64,000 nt of DNA from Oxalobacter paraformigenes (GTDB lineage: Bacteria > Pseudomonadota > Gammaproteobacteria > Burkholderiales > Burkholderiaceae_D), in assembly GCF_000158475.2 (NCBI RefSeq), contig NZ_KI392030.1, positions 531,812 to 595,811 of the forward strand, in the 5' to 3' direction. The position numbers were made by a program, and so were the translations under genes. The stretch's first letter is position 1; every line of letters starts with the position of its first letter. Below the pieces are notes generated by a model that saw only the letters and a program-made list of their open reading frames with translations, was not told the origin of the DNA and made no database searches. Positions 48,410-57,937 of this stretch are shown here, in pieces.

Positions 48410-48541
48410 AATTTCAAAAAATATCCCTATCTGAGGAACAGTAACGGATTGGAATGATCAAACAAAAGTATTGAAACGGACAGTCGCTTGGATGTTTCAT
48501 TTCCGATTCCAAAAAAATTAAGGTATTGAAAGGATAACAAT

Positions 48542-50500
48542 ATGTCAAAAATCATCGGTATTGACCTGGGAACGACGAATTCCTGTGTTGCCGTTATCGA
48601 AGGCGGACAGCCCAGAGTGGTTGAAAATTCGGAAGGTGCCCGTACAACTCCGTCCATCATCGCTTATCTCGATGATGGCGAAATTCTGGTGGGCGCTCCG
48701 GCCAAGCGCCAGGCCGTCACCAATCCGAAAAATACGCTTTATGCCATCAAGCGCCTGATCGGCCGGAAATTCGACGATCCTGAGGTTCAGCGGGATATCC
48801 CTATTATGCCTTTTTCCATTATCAAGGCTGACAATGGCGATGCATGGGTTTCCGTTCTTAACGACAAAAAACTGGCGCCGCCGCAGGTTTCCGCCGAAGT
48901 ATTGCGCAAGATGAAGAAAACGGCCGAAGATTATCTTGGCGAAGAAGTCACCGAGGCCGTTATTACCGTTCCAGCCTATTTTAACGATGCACAGCGTCAG
49001 GCAACCAAGGATGCGGGCCGTATTGCCGGATTGGATGTCAAACGGATCATTAACGAACCGACGGCAGCTGCACTGGCTTTCGGTCTGGACAAGGCCGGCA
49101 AGGGAGACAAGAAAATTGCCGTTTACGATCTGGGTGGCGGTACTTTCGATATTTCGATTATTGAAATTGCCGATCTGGATGGCGACAAGCAATTCGAAGT
49201 GTTGTCCACCAATGGCGATACTTTCCTGGGCGGTGAAGATTTCGATCAGCGCATTATCGATTTCATTATTGACGAATTTAAAAAGATCAATGGTATCGAT
49301 CTGAAAAAAGATCCTATTGCATTGCAACGGATCAAGGCGTCGGCGGAAAGAGCCAAAATCGAACTCTCTTCTTCACAACAGACTGAAATCAATGAACCGT
49401 ATATTGCAATGGCCAACGGCGCTCCGGTTCATCTGAATATGAAACTGACTCGTGCAAAACTGGAATCGCTTGCTGAAGGTCTGATTGACAAGACGATTGA
49501 GCCTTGTCGTATCGCGCTGAAGGATGCGGGCTTGAGCGTTTCGGATATCGACGATGTCATTCTGGTTGGCGGTATGACCCGTATGCCAGCTGTTCAGGAA
49601 AAAGTGAAGGCGTTTTTCGGCAAGGAACCCCGCAAGGATATCAATCCTGATGAGGCTGTAGCGGTGGGTGCTGCATTGCAGGGTTCGGTTCTTTCTGGCG
49701 ATCGCAAGGATCTGTTGCTTCTGGATGTGACTCCCTTGTCGCTGGGTATTGAAACACTGGGTGGGGTCATGACCAAAATGATCCAGAAGAACACGACGAT
49801 TCCAACCAAGTTCAGCCAGATATTCTCGACAGCTGAAGACAATCAGCCTGCGGTTACCATCAAGGTTTATCAGGGTGAACGCGAAATGGCTGCCGGCAAC
49901 AAGGCTCTTGGCGAGTTCAATCTGGAAGGTATTCCGGCAGCACCGCGCGGTATGCCGCAAATCGAAGTGACCTTCGACATCGATGCCAATGGTATTTTGC
50001 ATGTCAGCGCCAAAGACAAGGCAACCGGCAAGGAAAACACGATTACCATCAAGGCCAATTCAGGTCTTTCGGAAGACGAAATTCAGCGTATGATCAAAGA
50101 CGCGGAATTGAATGCGGCGGAAGATCACAAGATCCGCGAACTGACCGAAGCGCGCAATCAGGGCGATGCACTGGTTCATACAACGCGCAAATCGCTTGAA
50201 GAGCACGGCGACAAAGTGGATTCGGCAACCAAGGAAACGATTGAAAATGCCATCAAGGATCTTGAAGAAGTCCTGAAAGGTGACGACAAGGCCGCAATCG
50301 ATTCGAAGATGGGCGCCTTGACGACTGTGGCGCAGAAACTGGGCGAGGCAATTTATGCCGATCAGCAGGCGCAGGCAGGAGCCGCTGCCGGTGCGTCCGG
50401 AGCAGGAGCGGCCGGTGCTGGCGCTGGTGCGGATCCGGAACCGGAACTGGGTGACGATGTCGTCGATGCAGACTTCAAGGAAGTCAAAGACAAAGACTGA
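48542..50500 (+). CDS. dnaK: Chaperone DnaK (Hsp70)
   Basis: The 652-residue protein has the ATPase domain ([12 protein letters not shown] at 6-17, [13 protein letters not shown] near 194) and the substrate-binding domain, then a Gly/Ala-rich linker and the ending [13 protein letters not shown], which recruits partners. It folds proteins with DnaJ and GrpE and, in proteobacteria, helps to control sigma-32. A 132-bp gap to grpE has a weak inverted repeat (48472-48499). Confidence 0.98.
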   Translation: MSKIIGIDLGTTNSCVAVIEGGQPRVVENSEGARTTPSIIAYLDDGEILVGAPAKRQAVTNPKNTLYAIKRLIGRKFDDPEVQRDIPIMPFSIIKADNGDAWVSVLNDKKLAPPQVSAEVLRKMKKTAEDYLGEEVTEAVITVPAYFNDAQRQATKDAGRIAGLDVKRIINEPTAAALAFGLDKAGKGDKKIAVYDLGGGTFDISIIEIADLDGDKQFEVLSTNGDTFLGGEDFDQRIIDFIIDEFKKINGIDLKKDPIALQRIKASAERAKIELSSSQQTEINEPYIAMANGAPVHLNMKLTRAKLESLAEGLIDKTIEPCRIALKDAGLSVSDIDDVILVGGMTRMPAVQEKVKAFFGKEPRKDINPDEAVAVGAALQGSVLSGDRKDLLLLDVTPLSLGIETLGGVMTKMIQKNTTIPTKFSQIFSTAEDNQPAVTIKVYQGEREMAAGNKALGEFNLEGIPAAPRGMPQIEVTFDIDANGILHVSAKDKATGKENTITIKANSGLSEDEIQRMIKDAELNAAEDHKIRELTEARNQGDALVHTTRKSLEEHGDKVDSATKETIENAIKDLEEVLKGDDKAAIDSKMGALTTVAQKLGEAIYADQQAQAGAAAGASGAGAAGAGAGADPEPELGDDVVDADFKEVKDKD

Positions 50501-50520
50501 TTGGTTTTCGGGTCTTTGTT

Positions 50521-50565
50521 CGCCGGGCAGAAATGATCGGTTCCAGACGGATCTTCTGCTCGGCG
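50521..50565 (+). repeat. Long hairpin between dnaK and dnaJ
   Basis: Arms 50521-50532 and 50554-50565 pair over 12 bp with one G-U, and inner GATC sequences can extend the stem past a 2-nt bulge. It begins 20 bp after the dnaK stop. Without a full T tract it is more likely an attenuator or mRNA processing/stability site that lowers dnaJ relative to dnaK. Confidence 0.6.
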
Positions 50566-50681
50566 TTCTGTTTGACCGTTTCAGACATGTTCAACGGATG
50601 CCAGCCTGATCCTTTTGGGTAACGATAATGGTATTTAGCACATTCTGATTATGCTGAATCGCTTTTTATAACGTGGACAAG

Positions 50682-51821
50682 ATGGCAAAGCGAGATTTTT
50701 ACGATGTTTTAGGGGTTGCCAAAAACGCCTCGGATGATGAAATCAAGAAGGCTTATCGCAAGCTGGCGATGAAGTATCATCCTGATCGCAATCCCGATAG
50801 CAAAACAGCTGAAGACAAGTTCAAGGAAGTCAAGGAAGCGTACGAAGTTCTGTCGGACGAACACAAGCGCGAAGCGTATGACAGGTTCGGTCATGCCGGT
50901 GTTGATCCCAACATGAATATGGGAGGGCACCCGGGTGGCGCTCCCGGCGGCGCCGATTTCGCTGATGCTTTCGGTGATATTTTTGGCGACATTTTTGGGG
51001 GTGGCGGAAGAGGGCAGAGAAGCGCTGGCCCACAGATGTATCGGGGAGCAGATCTTCGTTACAATCTGGATATCACGCTTGAAGAAGCGGCTAAAGGCAG
51101 TACCAAAACCATTCGGGTTCCCTCGTGGGATAATTGTGAAACCTGCCATGGTTCAGGGGCGAAACCGGGAACTTCGCCAATGACTTGTACAACCTGTAAC
51201 GGTCAGGGGCAGGTCAGAATGCAGCAGGGATTTTTCAGTCTTCAGCAACCCTGTCCGACCTGTCACGGCACTGGCAAGATGATCAAGGAACCGTGTCCGA
51301 CATGTCATGGGGCAGGAAAAATCAGGCGTAACAAAACGCTTGAAGTCAAGATACCAGCCGGTATCGACGATGGCATGCGGATACGCTCTGCCGGAAACGG
51401 TGAACCAGGTCAGAACGGGGGGCCCCCTGGCGATTTGTATGTCGAGATTCGCATTTTGCCGAATCCGGTTTTCAGACGGGAAGGCGACGATTTGCATTGT
51501 GAAATTCCCATCTCTTTCGGCATTGCCGCACTGGGCGGGGAAATCGAAGTGCCGACGTTGAACAATCGTGTCGCTTTCAACGTTCCTGCGGGCACGCAAA
51601 CCGGCAAGACATTCCGGCTGAGAGGAAAAGGAATCAAGGGCGTTCGGTCTGCACAGCCCGGCGATCTGTTTTGCCACGTGAAAATCGAAACGCCTGTCAA
51701 TTTGACTGACCGGGAAAAAGAATTGATGCGCGAATTCGACAAACTGATCGTTGACGGCGGCGCCAGACACACTCCTCAGGCAAAAGCCTGGATGGATAAG
51801 GTGAAAGGTTTGTTCCGTTAA
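50682..51821 (+). CDS. dnaJ: Chaperone DnaJ (Hsp40)
   Basis: The 379-residue co-chaperone has the J domain (1-70, with HPD in YHPDRNPD), a Gly-rich region, and four zinc-binding repeats: [24 protein letters not shown] and CPTCHGAG. It stimulates DnaK's ATPase and delivers substrates. The ATG at 50682 gives the usual [11 protein letters not shown]; a GTG at 50673 is rejected. Confidence 0.97.
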   Translation: MAKRDFYDVLGVAKNASDDEIKKAYRKLAMKYHPDRNPDSKTAEDKFKEVKEAYEVLSDEHKREAYDRFGHAGVDPNMNMGGHPGGAPGGADFADAFGDIFGDIFGGGGRGQRSAGPQMYRGADLRYNLDITLEEAAKGSTKTIRVPSWDNCETCHGSGAKPGTSPMTCTTCNGQGQVRMQQGFFSLQQPCPTCHGTGKMIKEPCPTCHGAGKIRRNKTLEVKIPAGIDDGMRIRSAGNGEPGQNGGPPGDLYVEIRILPNPVFRREGDDLHCEIPISFGIAALGGEIEVPTLNNRVAFNVPAGTQTGKTFRLRGKGIKGVRSAQPGDLFCHVKIETPVNLTDREKELMREFDKLIVDGGARHTPQAKAWMDKVKGLFR

Positions 51822-51834
51822 GTGGCTTTTTTTC

Positions 51835-51872
51835 AAGGCCCGGTTTTGGTTGCTCGCCAAAACCGGGCTTTT
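51835..51872. terminator. Bidirectional terminator between dnaJ and trmL
   Basis: Arms 51838-51849 and 51857-51868 form a perfect 12-bp stem with a 7-nt loop; four T residues follow on the + strand and an A/T-rich flank on the other side. It should end both dnaJ and convergent trmL transcripts. Confidence 0.9.
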
Positions 51873-51875
51873 AAT

Positions 51876-52346
51876 TTATATGCCACCGGCAAATCCGTTC
51901 TGCCGCCAAGCTTCATAGACGACGATGGCAACGCTGTTGGACAGATTCAGGCTTCGGTTATGAGGCCGCATCGGAAGCCGGATCTGGTGGCCTTCCGGAA
52001 AAAAACGATGTATTTCTAACGACAAGCCCTTGGTTTCCGACCCGAAAACAAACAGGTCTCCTGCGTGGAAAGATGTTTTTGAAAAACAGGGGCTCCCATG
52101 CGTGGTCAGGGCAAACATACGGGAAGGGTCTGGCGACATTTTCTGAAGGAAGTCAGACCAGCTGGAATAGACTTTTATCTTCGCGAACTCGTGATAGTCG
52201 AGGCCGGCCCGGCGCATTTTTGCATCGTCCAGAGGAAAACCCAGTGGTTCGATCAGGTGCAGTTGTGCGCCTGTATTGGCGCACAGACGGATGATGTTGC
52301 CGGTATTCGGCGGTATTTCCGGTTCAACCAGTACAACATGGAACAC
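51876..52346 (-). CDS. trmL: tRNA (cytidine/uridine-34-2'-O)-methyltransferase
   Basis: The 156-residue SPOUT methyltransferase has NTGNIIRLCANTG (14-26), FGSETKGL (about 101-108) and RSLNLSNSVAIVVYE (about 130-144), forming the trefoil knot that binds S-adenosylmethionine. TrmL modifies the wobble base of leucine tRNAs. It follows comF by one base on the same strand. Confidence 0.95.
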   Translation of the reverse strand: MFHVVLVEPEIPPNTGNIIRLCANTGAQLHLIEPLGFPLDDAKMRRAGLDYHEFAKIKVYSSWSDFLQKMSPDPSRMFALTTHGSPCFSKTSFHAGDLFVFGSETKGLSLEIHRFFPEGHQIRLPMRPHNRSLNLSNSVAIVVYEAWRQNGFAGGI

Positions 52347-52347
52347 T

Positions 52348-53115
52348 TCAATTCTCCTGTAATGTTTTCGGGAGCGTTCGTGCGAAAACGAAATTGGTGA
52401 CCCGCTTCGCTCCCGATTTTTTCAGCAAACGGGCAATTTCTTCAAGTGTGTGTCCGGTCGTCATGACATCATCAACGATTCCGATATGTTTTTCCTTTAT
52501 GGAAAAGCGGCCAGTTTCAGCAAGGTCGAAAGCGTTATGGACGTTCTTTTTTCTTTCCTGAAACGAAACGGTCGATTGTTTTTCTGTTTCCCGGTTTCGA
52601 TAGACCAGATCAGACAGAAGCGGGATTTTCATCAGTTTGGCAAGTTTTTTCGCAATTTCATGGGATTGGTTAAAACCGCGTTCAATGAGACGGGTTTTAC
52701 CGAGGGGTACCGCAATAATGAAGTCAGGGCGCAAACCGGAGGATCTGCCGGATTTTACAGTAGCCTGATAGATCAGTTTTCCCATTAAAGGAGCCAATGC
52801 CAGCCGGTATTGGAATTTAAGCAAGTGCACCAGTTGATCAAGCGGAGGCTCGTAATTGACGGCGACAACGGTCTCGTCAAAGGAGGGAGTATGCTCGAGA
52901 CACTCTCCACAAAGGAGAAAGTTTGGATCAGGCGCAGAATGAGGCAAGCTGTTCCCACAACAATGACAGCGTAGCGATTGATCGTGCAAATAGTGTTGGC
53001 GACACCGATCACAAATTCCATTTGAACCGGGCGAATAACATAATGCGCAGGGATGAGCGGTTTTTCCAAGGAGACCGGTTAAAACGGCAAAACAGTGGGA
53101 AAGATTGAAATTCAT
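52348..53115 (-). CDS. comF: ComF family phosphoribosyltransferase-like protein
   Basis: The 255-residue product has an N-terminal cysteine cluster (CALC, CDRC, CHCC, CGEC within residues 20-75) and a phosphoribosyltransferase domain with IGIVDDVMTTGHTLEE (about 213-228). ComF proteins take part in DNA uptake in naturally competent bacteria; biochemical activity is not fixed. ATG at 53115 is used for a typical N terminus; ATG at 53172 would add 19 residues and no ribosome-binding site favours either. Confidence 0.88.
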   Translation of the reverse strand: MNFNLSHCFAVLTGLLGKTAHPCALCYSPGSNGICDRCRQHYLHDQSLRCHCCGNSLPHSAPDPNFLLCGECLEHTPSFDETVVAVNYEPPLDQLVHLLKFQYRLALAPLMGKLIYQATVKSGRSSGLRPDFIIAVPLGKTRLIERGFNQSHEIAKKLAKLMKIPLLSDLVYRNRETEKQSTVSFQERKKNVHNAFDLAETGRFSIKEKHIGIVDDVMTTGHTLEEIARLLKKSGAKRVTNFVFARTLPKTLQEN

Positions 53116-53217
53116 ACTTGGTTTTGTTCTGTTTGTCGAATCTGTTTTTACGTCAATGCAATTCAGCGTCATTTCGTTACACTGGCAATTTCATTGTTTT
53201 CCAAACAAGAGAATTGT

Positions 53218-54039
53218 ATGCCTATTGAATTGCGGAGAGTCCGGTCTTTGTTTGAAAATCATGCCAAAGCGGAAAATTCCCGTTTTTTGACGCGCGAGGT
53301 AGCCAATCGAATGCGGGAACGGCTGGCTGTCATGAAGATCAACCCGATCCGGATACTGGACGGGGGATGCGGCGATGGCTGCGATCTGGTATTTCTTTCC
53401 GACCGTTTTCCTGTAGCGCAGGTTGTGGGAATAGACGCTTCCCTGGAAATGCTGGTTTACGCTGGCAAACAGACGAATGGCAAAGTGGATAATGTTTGCG
53501 GAGATTTCGGTTTGCTTCCTTTTGGACGTTCCACTTTCGATATGATCTGGTCCAATCTGGCTTTGCACTGGCATGAAGACATTACAGGGGTTTTCGGCGA
53601 ATGGGAACGGGCGTTGGGTCCGGATGGCTTGCTGATTTTTTCCTGTTTCGGTTCACAGACCCTTGAGGATTTACGGAAATCTTTTGCCGGGATCGATCGC
53701 TATTCGCATGTGCTTCCGTTCAACAGTATGCACGATATCGGAAATCGGCTGGTTGCCGCCGGTTTTTCCGCGCCTGTTCTTGAACGGGAATGGATTGATG
53801 TCACCTATACAAGTGCCGAAAAATTGCTGGCCGATGTGCGTGCCCTGGGGGGTAATCCTCTTGCTGACCGTCCAAAGGGTTTATCTGGCAAGCGCCAGCA
53901 TGAAAAATTGCTGGAAAATCTGAATGCCCGACGCACACATAATGGTGCTCTGGTGCTCCGGTTCGAAGTAATCTACGCGCATGCGTTCAAGGAAGCGCAG
54001 TGGATGGGCGAAGAAAAAATCGTCAGCATTTTCAGGTGA
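53218..54039 (+). CDS. bioC: Malonyl-ACP O-methyltransferase BioC-like
   Basis: The 273-residue protein has the SAM-binding motif ILDGGCGDGCDLVFL (about 43-57), then FGLLPFGRSTFDMIWSNLALHW, which matches BioC. BioC methylates malonyl-ACP to start pimelate synthesis for biotin. The other bio genes are not nearby, so a general methyltransferase role cannot be excluded. The ATG at 53218 is chosen; the frame is open upstream to 53095. It is divergent from comF. Confidence 0.82.
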   Translation: MPIELRRVRSLFENHAKAENSRFLTREVANRMRERLAVMKINPIRILDGGCGDGCDLVFLSDRFPVAQVVGIDASLEMLVYAGKQTNGKVDNVCGDFGLLPFGRSTFDMIWSNLALHWHEDITGVFGEWERALGPDGLLIFSCFGSQTLEDLRKSFAGIDRYSHVLPFNSMHDIGNRLVAAGFSAPVLEREWIDVTYTSAEKLLADVRALGGNPLADRPKGLSGKRQHEKLLENLNARRTHNGALVLRFEVIYAHAFKEAQWMGEEKIVSIFR

Positions 54040-54046
54040 AGGGAAA

Positions 54047-54075
54047 GTTAAAAGGTGCGTGAAGCACCTTTTAAC
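54047..54075. terminator. Bidirectional terminator between bioC and rpoH
   Basis: Arms 54047-54058 and 54064-54075 form a perfect 12-bp stem with a 5-nt loop, with A4 and T4 runs within the arms. It serves both convergent genes and overlaps the rpoH stop codon (54071-54073). Confidence 0.85.
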
Positions 54076-54970
54076 TGTAAGCGGTCAACGTATTTTTCAT
54101 TTTTTTCAGAGCGGCCGCTTCGATTTGGCGGATTCTTTCGGCCGAAACACCGAATTCCGCTGCGAGAGCATGCAGTGTTGCGCTGTTGCCGTCGTCGCTG
54201 TTCAACCATCGCGCTTCGACAATACGACGGGAACGCGGGTCGAGTTTTGCGAGCGCTTCGGCTAATCCTTCTGACTGCATACGGTCGTTTTGTCTGGCTT
54301 CCAGAATAGAAGCCGGTTCCGTTTGTTCAGAAGACAAATAAGCGATCGGTGCGAAATTATCGTCATCGTCGTCGTGCTGTGTTTCCAGCGCAATATCGTG
54401 ACCGTTCAGTCGCGTTTCCATTTCGGCGACTTCTTCGTCCTTGACATTCAGCTTTTCTGCAAGAGAACGGATTTGTGCTCTTGTCATGGAGTCCAGTCCG
54501 TTTTTATGGCTGCGCAAATTGAAAAACAGCTTGCGTTGTGCTTTGGTCGTCGCTATTTTTACCATTCTCCAGTTTCTGAGAATGTATTCATGGATTTCAG
54601 CCTTGATCCAGTGGATGGCATATGATACCAGGCGCACGCCCATGCCCGGATCAAAGCGTTTTACTGCCTTCATCAGACCGATATTGCCTTCCTGTATCAG
54701 GTCGGCATGAGGAAGACCGTACCCAAGATAATTGCGCGCAATGGATACAACCAGACGCAAATGGGACAAGACAAGTTCCTGTGCTGCGGAAAGATCGTTG
54801 CGTTCGCGGTAACGCAAGGCAAGATCAGTTTCCTGTTCCAGTGTCAGTATCGGCAAGCGGTTGACTTCAGCGATATATGCTTCGATATTGCCAAGCGAAC
54901 CGGTAAAAGCTGGAGCCAAAGCATGACTGCTGACCGGCATAAACGATGTTTGTGCGGACTTTGCGTTCAT
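54071..54970 (-). CDS. rpoH: RNA polymerase sigma-32 (heat-shock sigma factor)
   Basis: The 299-residue protein has sigma-70 region 2 (DLIQEGNIGLMKAVKRFDP near 85-103), the RpoH box QRKLFFNLR near 145, and region 4 (about 225-290). It directs transcription of chaperone and protease genes. The order ftsY-ftsE-ftsX-rpoH matches E. coli. A CIRCE operator lies 51-77 bp before the start, so HrcA probably represses it. Confidence 0.97.
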   Translation of the reverse strand: MNAKSAQTSFMPVSSHALAPAFTGSLGNIEAYIAEVNRLPILTLEQETDLALRYRERNDLSAAQELVLSHLRLVVSIARNYLGYGLPHADLIQEGNIGLMKAVKRFDPGMGVRLVSYAIHWIKAEIHEYILRNWRMVKIATTKAQRKLFFNLRSHKNGLDSMTRAQIRSLAEKLNVKDEEVAEMETRLNGHDIALETQHDDDDDNFAPIAYLSSEQTEPASILEARQNDRMQSEGLAEALAKLDPRSRRIVEARWLNSDDGNSATLHALAAEFGVSAERIRQIEAAALKKMKNTLTAYS

Positions 54971-55020
54971 TCTTTCTCCTTGGTATTCACTTAATGTGGA
55001 ATTTATTAATAGGTATTATT

Positions 55021-55047
55021 TTAGCACTCTTCTGAAGAGAGTGCTAA
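55021..55047 (-). promoter_or_regulatory. CIRCE operator upstream of rpoH
   Basis: TTAGCACTC (55021-55029), nine bases, and GAGTGCTAA (55039-55047) equal the CIRCE consensus with no mismatch. It lies in the 208-bp gap between ftsX and rpoH. HrcA, encoded at 43725-44768, is the expected binder. Confidence 0.95.
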
Positions 55048-55178
55048 TAATGTTCGGTTTACAGCAAAAAGCAGAATTCAGTGGAAGGCTTTTATACTAG
55101 GACAAATAAAAAATAGATATTTGTTTAATATCACTGGATTCGCGCGTGCGTGAAGAGGGAGCGGCTTTTATGGAACAG

Positions 55179-56108
55179 TCAATAAATTTTTCTCAGTTGT
55201 CTGTTTACCGACAGAAGCGCGCCCAACCAACCCAGAGTTGCGCTTGCAAGTAGCAAAATAACCGATAGAAGAGGATCCAGGGGTGTCAACTGAAAATCCG
55301 AACCGTAAAGTCGGGTCAATTCATGGATGGCTGAATTGAATGGATAAAGGCTCAAATCAATCAACAGGAGGGCAAAACAGCCTGAAAAAAGCCCCAGGAA
55401 TATTCCCATGTAATAAAAAGGACGGCGAATGTAAGCCCTGCTCGCTCCAACATGCCAGGCAAGGGTGATTTCATCCAGGTGCATCAGAACTTGCAAACGG
55501 ATAGTGTTGAAAGTAACGACGATGACCACGACACTTAAAACGACGGCCAGGAAAAGGAGTCCCATTCTCAGGACACCAAGAAGTGCGGCCAGCCGTTTTG
55601 TCCAGGCGGAATCGATCTGGACCTTGTCCACGACAGGAAGTTTTTGTAACTGGGCGGCAACCGCTTCCATTTGCGCCGAAAGCACCGTATTGGATGTATT
55701 CTCGGAAAGACGGACAACATAGGAGTCGGGCAGCGGATTTCGCCCGAGCGAATCCACGATGTCATTCAGTCCCGTTTTTTTCTGAAGCGAATCAAGCGCA
55801 GTTTCCCGGGAGATGAAAACGATTTCGGCTTTCTGACCGGCATCATGCAATATTTTGTCGATTGATGTTTCCAGCGCCACGGCATTTTCACGACTGGTAT
55901 CCTGTTTTATGAAGAGGCTGATTTCCGGAGAAACGGACAACTGCTCGGTGACAGACTGGACATTATCGAGAAGGGTAAGGCCTCCAAATGGCAGTGCCAG
56001 TGTCATGGACAAGACAAGAATATTGAAAAAAAAGTGTCCGGGAGAGCGGAGAAACTGGGCAAGGGCATGACGGATTGCCGTGATGTGGTGTCTGAACCAG
56101 ATATTCAT
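55179..56108 (-). CDS. ftsX: Cell division protein FtsX
   Basis: The 309-residue membrane protein has an N-terminal helix (about 27-48), a periplasmic domain (about 50-180), and three later membrane helices, the layout of FtsX. With FtsE it forms an ABC-transporter-like complex that activates peptidoglycan hydrolases at the septum. Its start overlaps the ftsE stop. Confidence 0.93.
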   Translation of the reverse strand: MNIWFRHHITAIRHALAQFLRSPGHFFFNILVLSMTLALPFGGLTLLDNVQSVTEQLSVSPEISLFIKQDTSRENAVALETSIDKILHDAGQKAEIVFISRETALDSLQKKTGLNDIVDSLGRNPLPDSYVVRLSENTSNTVLSAQMEAVAAQLQKLPVVDKVQIDSAWTKRLAALLGVLRMGLLFLAVVLSVVVIVVTFNTIRLQVLMHLDEITLAWHVGASRAYIRRPFYYMGIFLGLFSGCFALLLIDLSLYPFNSAIHELTRLYGSDFQLTPLDPLLSVILLLASATLGWLGALLSVNRQLRKIY

Positions 56109-56794
56109 GCTTGTTTACCCTTCGCAGAGGAAGCAGTATGCCTTAGCCTGCCGCGATCAAGAAAAACGATACGGTCGGCTTTTGTGAAAAGCTGTTCGTC
56201 GTGGGTAGCGATAATACATGTTACGCCAGCTGACTGGAAAAAAGTGAGCGCTTCAAGCACTCTGCTTGCATTGGCACGGTCAAGATTGGCGGTCGGTTCA
56301 TCGGCAAGAATGATTTGAGGTCTGTTGACAATGGCGCGTGCCACAGCAACCCGTTGCTGTTCACCTTCTGACAGGGAAGGAGGTAGCGAAAAGGCACGAT
56401 CCGGCAAACCGACTTTTTCCAGTGCGGCCAGCGCACGGGATTCTGCTTCAGATTTTGGCGTTCCCGTTACGAACAGAGGCAACATAACGTTTTCCAGGAT
56501 AGTCCTGTCGCGCAACAGGCTTTGCTGCTGGAGGATCAGTCCGAGATTACGCCTCAAAAAAGGAATCCCGGCAGATTTGATCTGTCCGATTTCCTGTCCG
56601 TTGACCTGCAATGTTCCTGTATCCGGCCGTTCGATGGCGGCAATCATTTTCAGCAAAGTCGATTTTCCGGCTCCGGAAGGGCCGGCTAGAAAAACGAATT
56701 CGCCTTGTTCAATAGTCAAATTGATGTCCTGTACAGCGACAATATTGTCGGGATAACACTTGGACACGTTTTGAAACTGAATCATGGCATTCAT
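56105..56794 (-). CDS. ftsE: Cell division ATP-binding protein FtsE
   Basis: The 229-residue ABC ATPase has Walker A GPSGAGKSTL (about 39-48), signature LSEGEQQRVAVARA and Walker B ILADEPTANLD. It powers the FtsEX complex. ATG at 56794 directly follows the ftsY stop; the ATG at 56785 (MIQFQNVSK) matches the usual FtsE start better and is an alternative. Confidence 0.95.
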   Translation of the reverse strand: MNAMIQFQNVSKCYPDNIVAVQDINLTIEQGEFVFLAGPSGAGKSTLLKMIAAIERPDTGTLQVNGQEIGQIKSAGIPFLRRNLGLILQQQSLLRDRTILENVMLPLFVTGTPKSEAESRALAALEKVGLPDRAFSLPPSLSEGEQQRVAVARAIVNRPQIILADEPTANLDRANASRVLEALTFFQSAGVTCIIATHDEQLFTKADRIVFLDRGRLRHTASSAKGKQA

Positions 56795-56796
56795 TT

Positions 56797-57861
56797 CTAG
56801 CTCAGCAATGCATTGGAAAATTCTTCAGCGACAAACGGCTGCAAATCGTCGATCTTTTCTCCCACACCGATAAAATAAACAGGTACCGGATGGTTTTTTG
56901 CAATCGCTGCCAGAATGCCCCCCTTGGGTGTTCCATCAAGTTTGGTAACAATGAGTCCTGTGAGACCCAATGCTTCATCGAATGCCTTGACTTGCGCCAG
57001 AGCATTCTGGCCAGTGTTGCCATCTATGACCAGTATTATTTCGTGAGGTGCTTCTTCCATGCCTTTGCCGATGACCCGTTTCACTTTCCTGAGTTCTTCC
57101 ATCAGATGTAACTGGGTAGGCAAACGGCCGGCTGTATCGACCATGACAACATTGATGCCTTTCGCCTTGGCGGATTGAACGGCATCGAAAGCGACAGCGG
57201 CCGGATCGCCGGATTCCTGCGCGATAACGGTAATTTTGTTACGGTCGCCCCAGACGGCAAGCTGTTCCCTTGCCGCGGCACGAAAAGTGTCGCCAGCCGC
57301 CAGCAAAACGGTTTGATCGTTGTTTTGCAGGTGCTTTGCCAGTTTGCCGATAGTGGTTGTTTTTCCGGCGCCGTTTACGCCTGCCATCATGACGATTAAT
57401 GGGGTATGGCGACCAATTTCAAGGCTTTTTTGCAGCGGAATCAACAAATCGGTCAAAAGTTTTGCCAGTTCGGTTTTAATTTCCGCCGGGTGCGTCAATC
57501 GTTCTTCTTTTACTTTTTTTCTAAGCGAATCGAGAAGATATTCGGTAGCCGGAAGCCCGACATCTGAAACGATCAATGCCGTTTCAAGTTCTTCAAACAG
57601 TTCTTCATCAATCGTGGTTCCACCGAATATGTTCAGATTGGCCGATGTTTTGGCCAGTCCTGCTTTGAGGCGACTCAGCCACGACTGTTTTTTTTCCTCT
57701 TCCGGCTTGGCAAGTGTAGGGGAAGTCTCTATATTGGCAGCAACCTGTTCGGAAAGTTCCGGAGAGTCGGCTATATCAGCGGATTCGTCCGGCAAAACCG
57801 GTTTGCTGATTTCTTCTTCTGTCTTTAGGGTACCGGTTTTCTTTTTGAAAAAACTAAACAT
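56797..57861 (-). CDS. ftsY: Signal recognition particle receptor FtsY
   Basis: The 354-residue protein has an acidic N-terminal region (about 1-60), then the NG GTPase domain with GVNGAGKTTTIGKLAKHL (about 152-169), DTAGRLP and TKLDGTPKGG. It receives SRP-ribosome complexes at the membrane. It leads the ftsY-ftsE-ftsX operon and is divergent from the M16 peptidase gene. Confidence 0.97.
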   Translation of the reverse strand: MFSFFKKKTGTLKTEEEISKPVLPDESADIADSPELSEQVAANIETSPTLAKPEEEKKQSWLSRLKAGLAKTSANLNIFGGTTIDEELFEELETALIVSDVGLPATEYLLDSLRKKVKEERLTHPAEIKTELAKLLTDLLIPLQKSLEIGRHTPLIVMMAGVNGAGKTTTIGKLAKHLQNNDQTVLLAAGDTFRAAAREQLAVWGDRNKITVIAQESGDPAAVAFDAVQSAKAKGINVVMVDTAGRLPTQLHLMEELRKVKRVIGKGMEEAPHEIILVIDGNTGQNALAQVKAFDEALGLTGLIVTKLDGTPKGGILAAIAKNHPVPVYFIGVGEKIDDLQPFVAEEFSNALLS

Positions 57862-57937
57862 GGGAATCCATAGTAAGCTGAAGTCGGGAGCAAATTCAAA
57901 AGCCTATTGAAGTTATCATTTTAGCAGAGCTGGAAAT

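Noticed and set aside
48451..48510. Inverted repeats and a possible second heat-shock promoter before dnaK
   Set aside because: The repeats are short and followed by an A run, and no -10 of the sigma-32 type is correctly spaced from TTGAAAC.
50635..50641. TTAGCAC upstream of dnaJ, resembling half a CIRCE element
   Set aside because: No GAGTGCTAA half site follows at the required nine-base spacing.
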